Position numbers and translations under genes: made by a program
Shown here: positions 1 to 7,306 of the stretch, piece by piece
Layout of the letters: each line of letters opens with the position of its first letter
Position numbering within the stretch: the first letter of the stretch is position 1
Source: Alphaproteobacteria bacterium UBA685
GTDB taxonomy: Bacteria > Pseudomonadota > Alphaproteobacteria > Puniceispirillales > Puniceispirillaceae
Direction of reading: 5' to 3'
Length of the DNA: 9,681 nt
Assembly (NCBI GenBank): GCA_002299005.1
Contig: DBMZ01000050.1
Location: forward strand, 7,321 to 17,001
Notes under the pieces: model-generated
Databases searched by the model: none
What the model was told of the DNA's origin: nothing
The model's input: only the letters and a program-made list of their open reading frames with translations

Positions 1-49
1 ATAAATTGGCTCATTAGCGGGCTATTGGCCAGTAACACACTTTATTTAT

Positions 50-83
50 CTGTTACCAGCACCAACAGGCTGGTAACAGTTTT
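50..83 (+). terminator. Perfect 11-bp inverted repeat followed by TTTT: probable terminator of a gene left of the window, or an operator
   Basis: The arms CTGTTACCAGC (50-60) and GCTGGTAACAG (69-79) are exact reverse complements separated by an 8-base loop, and the right arm runs straight into TTTT (80-83). This is the shape of a rho-independent terminator reading rightwards, which would end a + strand gene lying outside the window. The T-run is short and the stem only moderately GC-rich, so a protein-binding palindrome about 130 bases upstream of hemA is the alternative. Two partial copies of the arm lie nearby (GGCCAGTAACA near 27-37 and ACTGGTAGTT near 120-129), which slightly favours an operator reading. 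Confidence 0.5.
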
Positions 84-139
84 AGCTATCAGATCGCTTC
101 GTTTTGTCACAGATAAGAGACTGGTAGTTGCATGAAATG

Positions 140-167
140 TTGGCTATAACCATCGCCATTGTATAAG
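140..167 (+). promoter_or_regulatory. Candidate sigma70-type promoter for hemA
   Basis: A -35-like TTGGCT (140-145) and a -10-like TATAAG (162-167) are separated by 16 bases. The -10 matches consensus at five of six positions, the -35 at four of six. Transcription would begin near 174, giving a leader of about 37 bases before the TTG start at 211. It is the best promoter-like pair I see in the 210-base leader. I see no TTGAT-N4-ATCAA (FNR-type) site there. Confidence 0.35.
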
Positions 168-210
168 ATCGGCATAATTTTCACCCTTCAGAGTGGTTTG
201 GATTAAGATT

Positions 211-1455
211 TTGGACTATCAGGCGCTATTTGCAGGACATGTTGAAAAGCTGAAGAACGAAAACCGTTATCGGTATTTTGTTGAGTTGGAGCGCGAGGTT
301 GGCGCGCATCCTTTTGCGACTTGGCACAGCGAGACAGGCCCGCGCAAAGTGGCTGTGTGGTGCTCAAACGACTATCTTGGCATGGGCCAAACATCGCATG
401 CGATTAAGGCTATGGCTCAATCTGTTGAAAAACATGGCACAGGCGCCGGCGGCACGCGCAATATCTCTGGCACATCGTCATCTATTGTCGCGCTAGAAAA
501 TGAATGCGCCGCTGTTCATAATAAAGAACGCGCGCTTGTCTTCACATCTGGCTATGTTGCCAATGAAGCAGGCATCAGCGCGATTTTGGGGATGATGGAT
601 AACCCGCTTGTCCTGTCTGATTCGATGAATCACGCCTCTATTATTTCTGGCATTCGTTATGCGCGGTCTGAAAAGGCGATTTTCCGTCATAATGATGTCG
701 CCCATTTGGAAGAATTATTGGCCGCACAGCCGATTGATCGCCATAAGCTGATTATCTTTGAATCTGTCTATTCAATGGATGGGGATACCTCGCCTATCGC
801 TGAGATCATCGCGCTTGCAAAGAAATATAACGCGCTGACATATCTTGATGAGGTGCACGCGGTTGGCATGTATGGCGCCCATGGCGGCGGCATTGCCCAG
901 CGTGACGGGCTAGAACAAGATATTGACATTATCCAAGGCACATTCGGTAAAGCCTATGGGGCGATGGGCGGCTATATTGCGGCCAATGATGTGATTTGTG
1001 ATGCCGTTCGCAGCTATGGCTCTGGCTTTATTTTCACAACCGCCATGCCCCCTGCTCTGGCAGATGCGGCGCTCGCGTCTGTGAAGCATCTGCGTCATTC
1101 ATCAGAAGAGCGCGATAAGCAACAAGCCCAAGCCACAAAGCTTAAAGAGCGTCTTGCGGCTATTGGCATACCAGCCATGCCATCAACGACACATATTGTG
1201 CCTGTGATGGTAGGGGACGCCTCAAAATGCTCAGAGATTAGCTGGACATTGCTGGAAGAGTACGATTTGTATATTCAGCCGATTAACTATCCAACTGTGC
1301 CACGTGGCACAGAGCGTTTGCGTATTACACCTGGCCCGCTTCATACAGATGAAATGCTCGACAGGCTTGTTGATGCGCTTGAAGCCGTAATGATGAAAGT
1401 CGCGCCCCCAAGCATGCATCACATCACGCAAGAAAAGGTAGCGAATGCGCGCTAA
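211..1455 (+). CDS. hemA: 5-aminolevulinate synthase (C4 pathway, ALAS)
   Basis: This enzyme condenses glycine with succinyl-CoA to give 5-aminolevulinate, the first committed step of heme synthesis in alphaproteobacteria; it is a cytosolic PLP enzyme of the alpha-oxoamine synthase family. From the TTG at 211 the protein is 414 residues, close to the usual 400-odd. It begins MDYQALF, as the family does, and shows NDYLGMG (53-59), the glycine-rich [12 protein letters not shown] (76-87), SMNHAS around 138-143, ESVYSMDGD (184-192), [11 protein letters not shown] (212-222; Asp213 and His216 contact PLP) and TFGKAYG, whose Lys247 forms the PLP Schiff base. The Rhodobacter enzyme has these residues at 214, 217 and 248, which supports TTG 211 over an in-frame GTG at 193 that would add six unmatched residues. 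A GGA at 200-202 lies 8 bases before the TTG; no good ribosome site precedes the GTG. I see no Cys-Pro heme regulatory motif. hemH follows on the same strand. Confidence 0.96.
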   Translation: MDYQALFAGHVEKLKNENRYRYFVELEREVGAHPFATWHSETGPRKVAVWCSNDYLGMGQTSHAIKAMAQSVEKHGTGAGGTRNISGTSSSIVALENECAAVHNKERALVFTSGYVANEAGISAILGMMDNPLVLSDSMNHASIISGIRYARSEKAIFRHNDVAHLEELLAAQPIDRHKLIIFESVYSMDGDTSPIAEIIALAKKYNALTYLDEVHAVGMYGAHGGGIAQRDGLEQDIDIIQGTFGKAYGAMGGYIAANDVICDAVRSYGSGFIFTTAMPPALADAALASVKHLRHSSEERDKQQAQATKLKERLAAIGIPAMPSTTHIVPVMVGDASKCSEISWTLLEEYDLYIQPINYPTVPRGTERLRITPGPLHTDEMLDRLVDALEAVMMKVAPPSMHHITQEKVANAR

Positions 1456-1584
1456 GGCGCTTATTTTGCCTGTCTAGAATAGTCTTTTTGCCGATGATCT
1501 AATCCCCCTTATCTGTTCGTAAATAGGGTGATTTAAAAAACGTTCAAAACCCCCTTTCTTGAGCCGATAAATTAGGTGCCTGAC

Positions 1585-2619
1585 ATGTCTGTTAAACCGT
1601 ATCCTTCCGACCATCCAACCTGGCCACGTCATGCCAAAACAGGTGTATTGCTTGTCAATCTTGGCACGCCTGATGGCACAGACACACCGTCAATGCGCCG
1701 CTATTTGAAAGAGTTCTTATCGGATAGGCGCGTTGTCGAAGTGCCGCGCTTGCTATGGTGGCTTATCCTTAATCTTGTGATTTTGAATATCAGACCGCGT
1801 AAATCAGGTGATGCCTATGCCAGCATTTGGCTTGATGATGGTGATGGCTCGCCTTTGCGCAAATATACAAGATTGCAAGCAGAGCATATGGCAAAGCGTC
1901 TTGCCGGACATGATGATATCATGGTTGATTACGCCATGCGTTATGGCAACCCCTCTATTGCCTCGCGCCTTGATATGCTTCAAAAAGCTGGCTGTAATCG
2001 TTTTGTGATTGTGCCTCTTTATCCGCAATATGCCGCCTCAACAACTGCGACGGTCAATGATGAGGTCTTTAAGTGGGCGCTCAAGCAAAGATGGATGCCA
2101 GCGATTAGAACCGCCCCCCCATGGCATGACCACCCTGTCTATATCAAAGCTCTGGCAAATTCTGTTCGTGACCATGTCGCAGAACATGGCAAGCCTGAGT
2201 TATTGCAATTATCATTTCACGGCATCCCCCAGCGTTATTTTGCGCAAGGCGATCCCTATCATTGTCACTGCATGAAGACAGCGCGTCTTGTGCGTGAAGA
2301 GCTTGACTGGCCAAGTGATGATTTTGTGGTCACCTTCCAGTCTCGTTTTGGCCGTGAGCCATGGCTCCAGCCTTATACGGATAAGACTTTGGAAGCCTTG
2401 GGCGAAAAAAAGGTCGGCTCGCTTGCCATCATGGCGCCCGGCTTTGTCGCTGACTGCCTTGAGACGCTTGAAGAGCTTGCCATTGAAGGCGAAGAGATCT
2501 TCCATGAACATGGTGGTGGCACGTTCCATTACTTGCCGTGCCTCAATGATAGTGACCATGGCATGAGCGTTATTGAGCAGATTGTAAAAGAAAATATCAG
2601 CGGCTGGCACGACGTCTAG
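1585..2619 (+). CDS. hemH: Ferrochelatase
   Basis: Ferrochelatase inserts ferrous iron into protoporphyrin IX, the last step of protoheme synthesis, usually at the inner face of the cytoplasmic membrane. From ATG 1585 the protein is 344 residues, normal for a bacterial enzyme without extension. Visible are the N-terminal VLLVNLGTPD strand (21-30), PLYPQYAASTT (144-154), the family signature around SFHGIPQRYF (210-219) with catalytic His212, FQSRFGREPWLQPYTDKTL (251-269), and PGFVADCLETLEE (285-297), where Glu293 corresponds to the conserved proton-handling Glu343 of the human enzyme. A GTG nine bases upstream (1576) is in frame, but AGG at 1574-1576 sits 8 bases before the ATG and overlaps the GTG, so ATG is preferred. 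The 129-base gap after hemA shows no convincing promoter and only weak hairpins, so transcription together with hemA is plausible. No C-terminal cysteine cluster for an iron-sulfur centre is present. Confidence 0.96.
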   Translation: MSVKPYPSDHPTWPRHAKTGVLLVNLGTPDGTDTPSMRRYLKEFLSDRRVVEVPRLLWWLILNLVILNIRPRKSGDAYASIWLDDGDGSPLRKYTRLQAEHMAKRLAGHDDIMVDYAMRYGNPSIASRLDMLQKAGCNRFVIVPLYPQYAASTTATVNDEVFKWALKQRWMPAIRTAPPWHDHPVYIKALANSVRDHVAEHGKPELLQLSFHGIPQRYFAQGDPYHCHCMKTARLVREELDWPSDDFVVTFQSRFGREPWLQPYTDKTLEALGEKKVGSLAIMAPGFVADCLETLEELAIEGEEIFHEHGGGTFHYLPCLNDSDHGMSVIEQIVKENISGWHDV

Positions 2620-2648
2620 CCCCCGTCTAACGCCTGCTATCTATCCGA

Positions 2649-2677
2649 TTTACATCGCAAGATTAACTCTGTATCAT
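2649..2677 (+). promoter_or_regulatory. Sigma70-type promoter for the 8-oxoguanine deaminase gene
   Basis: TTTACA (2649-2654) and TATCAT (2672-2677) each match the -35 and -10 consensus at five of six positions and are separated by the ideal 17 bases. Transcription would start near 2684, about 29 bases before the ATG at 2713. It lies in the 93-base gap after hemH, suggesting that the deaminase has its own promoter and does not depend only on the heme genes. Confidence 0.6.
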
Positions 2678-2712
2678 CAGGGTGTTTTGCGAGCTGTTAA
2701 AGGATAAGGGCG

Positions 2713-4080
2713 ATGACAAAGCTATTTCTGACGCATTTTGACGTGCTTGCGACGATGGATGATGAAGCGCGCGAGATACATGATGGCGCGCTTATCATCG
2801 AAGATAATGTCATCTTGCATGTTGGCACGCATGAGGCGCTCGCCCCGCTTGCTGGTGATTGTGATGAAACCCATGATATGAGCGGTCATGTGGTGATACC
2901 TGGCATGGTGAACACGCATCATCATTTATTTCAGAATCTAACCCGCCTTATTCCCGAAGCCCAAAATGAAAGCCTTTTTGGCTGGCTTCAAACGCTATAT
3001 CCAATCTGGATGAATCTTGAACCAGATGATTTTTATATCTCAGCCGCCCTTGGCTTGGCAGAATTGGCGCTAAGCGGCTGCACCACATCCTCAGATCATC
3101 AATATATCTATCCGAACGGCACGACCCTAGAGAATGCGCTTTCGGCCGCAGAAGATGTTGGCATGCGCTTTACGGCCACTAGAGGCTCTATGTCGATTGG
3201 CGAGAGTGATGGCGGCTTGCCCCCTGATGCGCTGACCGAAAAAGAAGATGACATCCTAGAAGAATGCATCCGTTTGGTCGACCTCTATCATGATGATAGC
3301 CGGCACTCTATGCGCCATATCGCGCTTGCGCCTTGTTCTCCTTTTTCTGTGAGCCGTGAATTAATGCGCGACACAGCTCTTTTGGCCAAGGATAAGAAGG
3401 TTGGCTTGCACACGCATTTGGCCGAAAACCAAGAAGATATTGATTACTCGCTTCATATGTTTAACCAACGCCCCGGCGATTACGCAGAAGAGCTAGGCTG
3501 GACAGGCGCGCATGTATGGCATGCCCATTGCGTTCAATTAAATGACGAAGAAATCTCCCTATTCGCCAAGACAAAGACAGGCATTGCGCATTGCCCTTGC
3601 TCAAATATGCGCTTGGCAAGTGGTATCGCGCCTATCCGCAAGATGCTTGATGCCGGCATGCAGGTTGGCCTCGGTGTTGACGGCTCTTCATCTAGTGATT
3701 CAGGTCATATGATGAATGAAGCACGCCAAGCAATGCTGTTACAACGTGTGCTAACCGGCCCTAGTGCCATGACCGCAAGAGAGGCCTTGCGCCTTGCCAC
3801 AAGAGGCGGTGCAGAGGTGTTAAACCGTGATGATATTGGCCAGCTCGCCCCCGGCTATAGCGCCGATATGGCAATATTTGGGATGAATTGCATAGATTTT
3901 GCTGGCACCCAGACAGACCCGCTAGCGGCCTTGGTGTTTTGTGGGCCCGTAAAGCCGCGTCATGTCATGGTCAATGGACGGTTTGTTGTCAAAGATCATC
4001 AGCTAACCACCATGTCTATGGATAATTTATTGGCAAAGCATGATAAATCTGCCAGAGCTCTCTTGGCAAAACGCCCTTAA
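2713..4080 (+). CDS. 8-oxoguanine deaminase (amidohydrolase superfamily)
   Basis: Predicted to hydrolyse 8-oxoguanine to urate and ammonia, clearing an oxidised base and feeding purine breakdown. It is a cytosolic metal-dependent amidohydrolase of the guanine deaminase/chlorohydrolase group, 455 residues, the usual size. The metal-site HxH is in NTHHHLFQ (His69, His71); further ligands or catalytic residues are HTHLAE (His235, Glu238), His272 in HAHC, and Asp323 in GVDGS. The stretches TRGSMSIGESDGGLPP (156-171), ALAPCSPFSV (204-213) and CPCSNMRLASGI (294-305) closely follow, from memory, the characterised Pseudomonas aeruginosa enzyme PA0142, and are the reason for choosing this function over triazine hydrolase or plain guanine deaminase. 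AGGA at 2701-2704 lies 8 bases before the ATG. Context supports the call: the convergent neighbours oxidise xanthine to urate and then oxidise urate. The stop overlaps the xdhC stop by four bases. Other aminopurine or pterin substrates cannot be excluded. Confidence 0.88.
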   Translation: MTKLFLTHFDVLATMDDEAREIHDGALIIEDNVILHVGTHEALAPLAGDCDETHDMSGHVVIPGMVNTHHHLFQNLTRLIPEAQNESLFGWLQTLYPIWMNLEPDDFYISAALGLAELALSGCTTSSDHQYIYPNGTTLENALSAAEDVGMRFTATRGSMSIGESDGGLPPDALTEKEDDILEECIRLVDLYHDDSRHSMRHIALAPCSPFSVSRELMRDTALLAKDKKVGLHTHLAENQEDIDYSLHMFNQRPGDYAEELGWTGAHVWHAHCVQLNDEEISLFAKTKTGIAHCPCSNMRLASGIAPIRKMLDAGMQVGLGVDGSSSSDSGHMMNEARQAMLLQRVLTGPSAMTAREALRLATRGGAEVLNRDDIGQLAPGYSADMAIFGMNCIDFAGTQTDPLAALVFCGPVKPRHVMVNGRFVVKDHQLTTMSMDNLLAKHDKSARALLAKRP

Positions 4081-5009
4081 GCCTCTTCAAGCCATACCGC
4101 AATTTGCCCCGCAATCGATAAAGCCACATGCGGCGGTGACTTCCCCTTTACCGCGCTAAGCCCCACAGGGCATTGCACCCTATCAATCAGCTCTTGCGGT
4201 AATCCTGCGGCTTGGAAGCGTTTATCAAAACGAGCCTTTTTGGTCTTTGATCCTATCAAGCCAATATGGCCAAAATCCCCCTTTGCCAATAGGGCATGCG
4301 TGATAGCCTCATCAAATAGATGCGAATAGGTCACGATTATATGAATGGCCTTTGGCGGGGCGTTCTTGGCAATCAGGCTCATATCCTTGGCTGGCACAAG
4401 CGTGATATCATCTGCCACAATATCTGGAAAGCGTGCTTGCGCCTCATCAACCCACACTCTGTCCAGCGATAGATGATGCGTCACATCAACCAGCGCACGG
4501 CCAACATGCCCTGCCCCATAAATATAGAGTTTTGTAAGATTATCAGATAGCGGCAGTATCAGAGCACCTGATTTCTTCTCAAACTGCGCCCCCGTCACTT
4601 GTATCGAGGCGGCTGTGGGAAATGTTTGGCTATTCACCTCATGATGACTGGCAGGAGCGCTTACAAGCGCGGCCAATTCATGGCGGCAGGCAGGGCCATA
4701 AACCTCAAGCATGAGAGAGACATGCCCCCCGCAGCATTGCCCCAAATCAGGCCCTAAAGCAAAATCACGTAAATGACGCTTAAAGCCAGAGTGCGGTACC
4801 TCATTTAGCTTATCTCTTGCCCATTGTGCCACCTGATATTCCAAGCTACCGCCGCCAATTGAGCCGCTTTGTGCCGAAGACCTAATCATCATGTCAGCGC
4901 CCATCGCACGCGGTGCAGAGCCTTTGACACTAACAATCACACAACGTGCTACAATTCCGCCTGCATCAAGACTGCCAAGCGCCTGTTCGACCCAGCTTTG
5001 TTGCGTCAT
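4077..5009 (-). CDS. xdhC: Xanthine dehydrogenase accessory protein XdhC
   Basis: XdhC binds molybdenum cofactor, supports its sulfuration and delivers it to XdhB; it is not part of the final enzyme. From ATG 5009 it is 310 residues. The N-terminal XdhC/CoxI domain shows VSVKGSAPR (27-34 region), SIGGGSLE (50-57) and GQCCGG with the paired Cys92-Cys93 typical of the family. The C-terminal Rossmann-like domain shows YIYGAGHVGRAL (162-173), VTYSHLFD (226-233), GLIGSKTKKARF (250-261) and a late CPVGL. The ATG at 5009 forms an ATGA overlap with the xdhB stop, and AAGG about 8 bases upstream serves as ribosome site; an in-frame ATG at 5030 would add seven residues and is less likely. It is the last gene of the - strand operon, and its stop lies inside the stop of the convergent deaminase gene, so its transcript must end within that gene. 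Confidence 0.95.
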   Translation of the reverse strand: MTQQSWVEQALGSLDAGGIVARCVIVSVKGSAPRAMGADMMIRSSAQSGSIGGGSLEYQVAQWARDKLNEVPHSGFKRHLRDFALGPDLGQCCGGHVSLMLEVYGPACRHELAALVSAPASHHEVNSQTFPTAASIQVTGAQFEKKSGALILPLSDNLTKLYIYGAGHVGRALVDVTHHLSLDRVWVDEAQARFPDIVADDITLVPAKDMSLIAKNAPPKAIHIIVTYSHLFDEAITHALLAKGDFGHIGLIGSKTKKARFDKRFQAAGLPQELIDRVQCPVGLSAVKGKSPPHVALSIAGQIAVWLEEA

Positions 5010-7306
5010 TTGGCCAGCCTTGTGGCGCATCGCAAGATCTCTTCAGCTGTCGCAGGCGCTTGCAAATCAGGATAGCCCTTGCCCACAGATTGCAAAGCAT
5101 GACTAACCGCCCCATGAACAGACATTGCCAGCATAAAAGGCGGCTCGCCCACAGCCTTAGAGCGATGGATGGTCTCAGAGGGATTGCCGCCACTATCAAA
5201 TAGCGCAATCGTTATCTCGCGCGGCCTGTCTGAACAGGCAGGGATCTTATAGGTAGAGGGCGCATGTGTCTGCAAGCGGCCATCTGCGCCATAGACAAGC
5301 TCTTCTGTCGTAAGCCAGCCCATGCCTTGGATAAAGCCACCTTCAATTTGCCCCTTATCAATCGCAGGGTTAATCGAATGTCCAACATCATGCAAGATAT
5401 CAACCTTTAGAACGCGCATCTCCCCTGTCAGAACATCTAGCACAATTTCCGAAACAGCCGCGCCATAGGCAAAATAGTAAAAAGGCGACCCCTTGCCTTC
5501 TTCCTCATGCCAAAAGATATCGGGGGTGGCATAAAAGCCTGTCGCTGATAAAGACACACGCCCTTGCCAGCATTGATTGGCCGCCTCAGCAAATCCCAGC
5601 TTGGTATCAGCGATAATCACATGCCCTGCTTCAAAACGCACATCCTCAGCGTCACCGTCATATTTGCTGGCAAGATAGCGCGCCATACGCTCTTTAATCG
5701 CAGATACCGCATTGGCTACGGCCATCCCATTCAAATCAGTGCCAGATGACGCCGCTGTCGCTGAGGTGTTGGGTACCTTATCTGTGTTTGTGGACGAGAT
5801 TTTGACATGCTGTGCGCCAATCCCAAAACTATGCGCGCAAATCTGTCTTATCTTGGTAAACAGCCCCTGCCCCATCTCAGTGCCACCATGATTGAGATGC
5901 ACAGACCCATCTGTATAGACATGTACCAGCGCGCCTGCTTGATTCAGCATGGTCTTATTAAAGGAAATCCCAAATTTGACAGGGGTGAGCGAAATACCGC
6001 GCTTTTGCCATAGATTATCTTTGTTAAAGGTCTCTATCTCAGCGCGTCTTGCCAGATAATCTGACTGTTCTTGCAAGCTATCTGATAGCGCGCCAATGAT
6101 ACAATCACGCACCGGCTGGCCATAGGGCGTAAGCTGGCCTGCCTGTGCGCTGTCTTTTTCGGCATAAAAATTTCGCGCGCGCACAATCATTGGATCAAGG
6201 CCTAGATGATGTGCGACCTCATCGATAATGCGCTCCATCGCCACCATACCTTGCGGGCCACCAAAGCCGCGAAAGGCCGTATTAGAAGGGGTGTTTGTGC
6301 GACACATCTTGCTTGTGATGGTGACATTCTCGCAAAAATAACAATTCTCAGCATGCATCATGGCCCGCCCCGCAATGGCCGCTGATAAATCAAATGACAT
6401 CCCGCAACGAGAAGCCTGCATCACATCAAGTGCCAACAGTTGCCCCTCATCATCAAAGCCGACCTGATATGATATTTTGAAATCATGACGCTTGCCTGTC
6501 ACCTTCATATCTTCATCACGGTCAAGCACAAGCTTGGCTGGCTGGCCTGTTTTCACCGCCGCTAATGCCGCAATAATGGCTGGCATATTGGCTTGGCTCT
6601 CCTTGCCACCAAAGGCGCCGCCCATGCGCCGCACATCCACCGTTATTTGATGAAAGCTGGTACCTAAGACCTCTGCGACCTTATGCTGAATTTCGGTTGG
6701 ATGCTGGGTTGAGGCAAATAATTGCAAGGCCCCTGCCTCACCTGGCACCGCAATTGCCGCTTGGCCTTCAAGATAGAAATGCTCTTGGCCGCCAATTTCA
6801 AACACACCCGATAGATGATGCGGCGCTGTGCCAAGAGCCGTCTTTGCATCACCGATAGATAAACGCTTGGGCGGCTCTAGCAGAGTATCAGCCGCCAATG
6901 CCTCATCAATCGTCAGGATAGGCGGCAAGGGCTCTATCGCTATTTTGGCTTTTGTGGCCGCCATACGCGCTTGCTTTGCCGTCTTGGCAACCACAGCAAA
7001 TAGCACCTGCCCGTGATAATGCACCTTGCCATCTGCGAAAACAGGGTCATCTCCCATAATCGGGCTGGCATCATTCACCCCGTCAATATCCTCAAGGCTT
7101 AGGACGCGCACGACACCCGCAGAGGCTTTGACATCGGTTAGATCTAAGGTTGTGATGATACCATGCGCGACCTCAGATAGCCCAAGCGCGATGGAAAGAC
7201 AATTCTCAGGCATCGACTTATCATCAATAAAACCAGCGCCTCCTGTCACATAAAGCGCCGCGCTATCATGGGCAAGCGGTTGATGTAAAACGGTCTTTGA
7301 CATCAT
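5006..7306 (-). CDS. xdhB: Xanthine dehydrogenase, molybdopterin-binding subunit XdhB
   Basis: Catalytic subunit that hydroxylates hypoxanthine to xanthine and xanthine to urate at a Mo centre, passing electrons to XdhA. It has 766 residues, the usual length for two-subunit bacterial enzymes. The residues known from bovine and Rhodobacter enzymes are all present: Gln174 in GGQEHFYLE, Glu236 in GGAFGGKE, Arg346 in AFRGFGGPQG, Phe445 in KFGISF, GTEMGQG (475-481), Phe591 in SATGFYATP, and the catalytic base Glu721 in AVGEPP. Retention of both substrate-stacking phenylalanines, the Arg and the Glu pair argues for a true purine hydroxylase and not an aldehyde or CO dehydrogenase. Two tandem ATG codons (7306 and 7303) can start it; the first overlaps the xdhA stop as ATGA, the second is better spaced from the GGAGG site. 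It ends in an ATGA overlap with xdhC. Confidence 0.97.
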   Translation of the reverse strand: MMSKTVLHQPLAHDSAALYVTGGAGFIDDKSMPENCLSIALGLSEVAHGIITTLDLTDVKASAGVVRVLSLEDIDGVNDASPIMGDDPVFADGKVHYHGQVLFAVVAKTAKQARMAATKAKIAIEPLPPILTIDEALAADTLLEPPKRLSIGDAKTALGTAPHHLSGVFEIGGQEHFYLEGQAAIAVPGEAGALQLFASTQHPTEIQHKVAEVLGTSFHQITVDVRRMGGAFGGKESQANMPAIIAALAAVKTGQPAKLVLDRDEDMKVTGKRHDFKISYQVGFDDEGQLLALDVMQASRCGMSFDLSAAIAGRAMMHAENCYFCENVTITSKMCRTNTPSNTAFRGFGGPQGMVAMERIIDEVAHHLGLDPMIVRARNFYAEKDSAQAGQLTPYGQPVRDCIIGALSDSLQEQSDYLARRAEIETFNKDNLWQKRGISLTPVKFGISFNKTMLNQAGALVHVYTDGSVHLNHGGTEMGQGLFTKIRQICAHSFGIGAQHVKISSTNTDKVPNTSATAASSGTDLNGMAVANAVSAIKERMARYLASKYDGDAEDVRFEAGHVIIADTKLGFAEAANQCWQGRVSLSATGFYATPDIFWHEEEGKGSPFYYFAYGAAVSEIVLDVLTGEMRVLKVDILHDVGHSINPAIDKGQIEGGFIQGMGWLTTEELVYGADGRLQTHAPSTYKIPACSDRPREITIALFDSGGNPSETIHRSKAVGEPPFMLAMSVHGAVSHALQSVGKGYPDLQAPATAEEILRCATRLAK

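Noticed and set aside
1..210. FNR-type or other known redox operator upstream of hemA
   Set aside because: I searched for TTGAT-N4-ATCAA-like sequence and saw none; only the CTGTTACCAGC palindrome stands out.
1439..1466. Hairpin TAGCG/CGCTA over the hemA stop followed by TTATTTT
   Set aside because: Only five base pairs with an interrupted T-run separated from the stem; too weak to call.
1501..1530. Possible terminator between hemA and hemH (CCCTTAT ... ATAGGG)
   Set aside because: The stem needs a bulged base and is not followed by a T-run, so it does not support termination.
2212..2610. 132-codon open frame on the - strand opposite hemH
   Set aside because: It lies wholly inside hemH, which has all ferrochelatase motifs; the antisense product shows no recognisable domain and its composition reflects the codon pattern of hemH.
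4050..4068. TGCCA/TGGCA hairpin as a terminator for the - strand operon
   Set aside because: Five base pairs with a 9-base loop and only GATTTATC downstream on the - strand; mentioned in a finding but not called as a feature.
4869..5208. Several short open frames on both strands around the xdhB/xdhC junction
   Set aside because: They are out-of-frame shadows of well-supported xdhB and xdhC and have no ribosome sites or family features.
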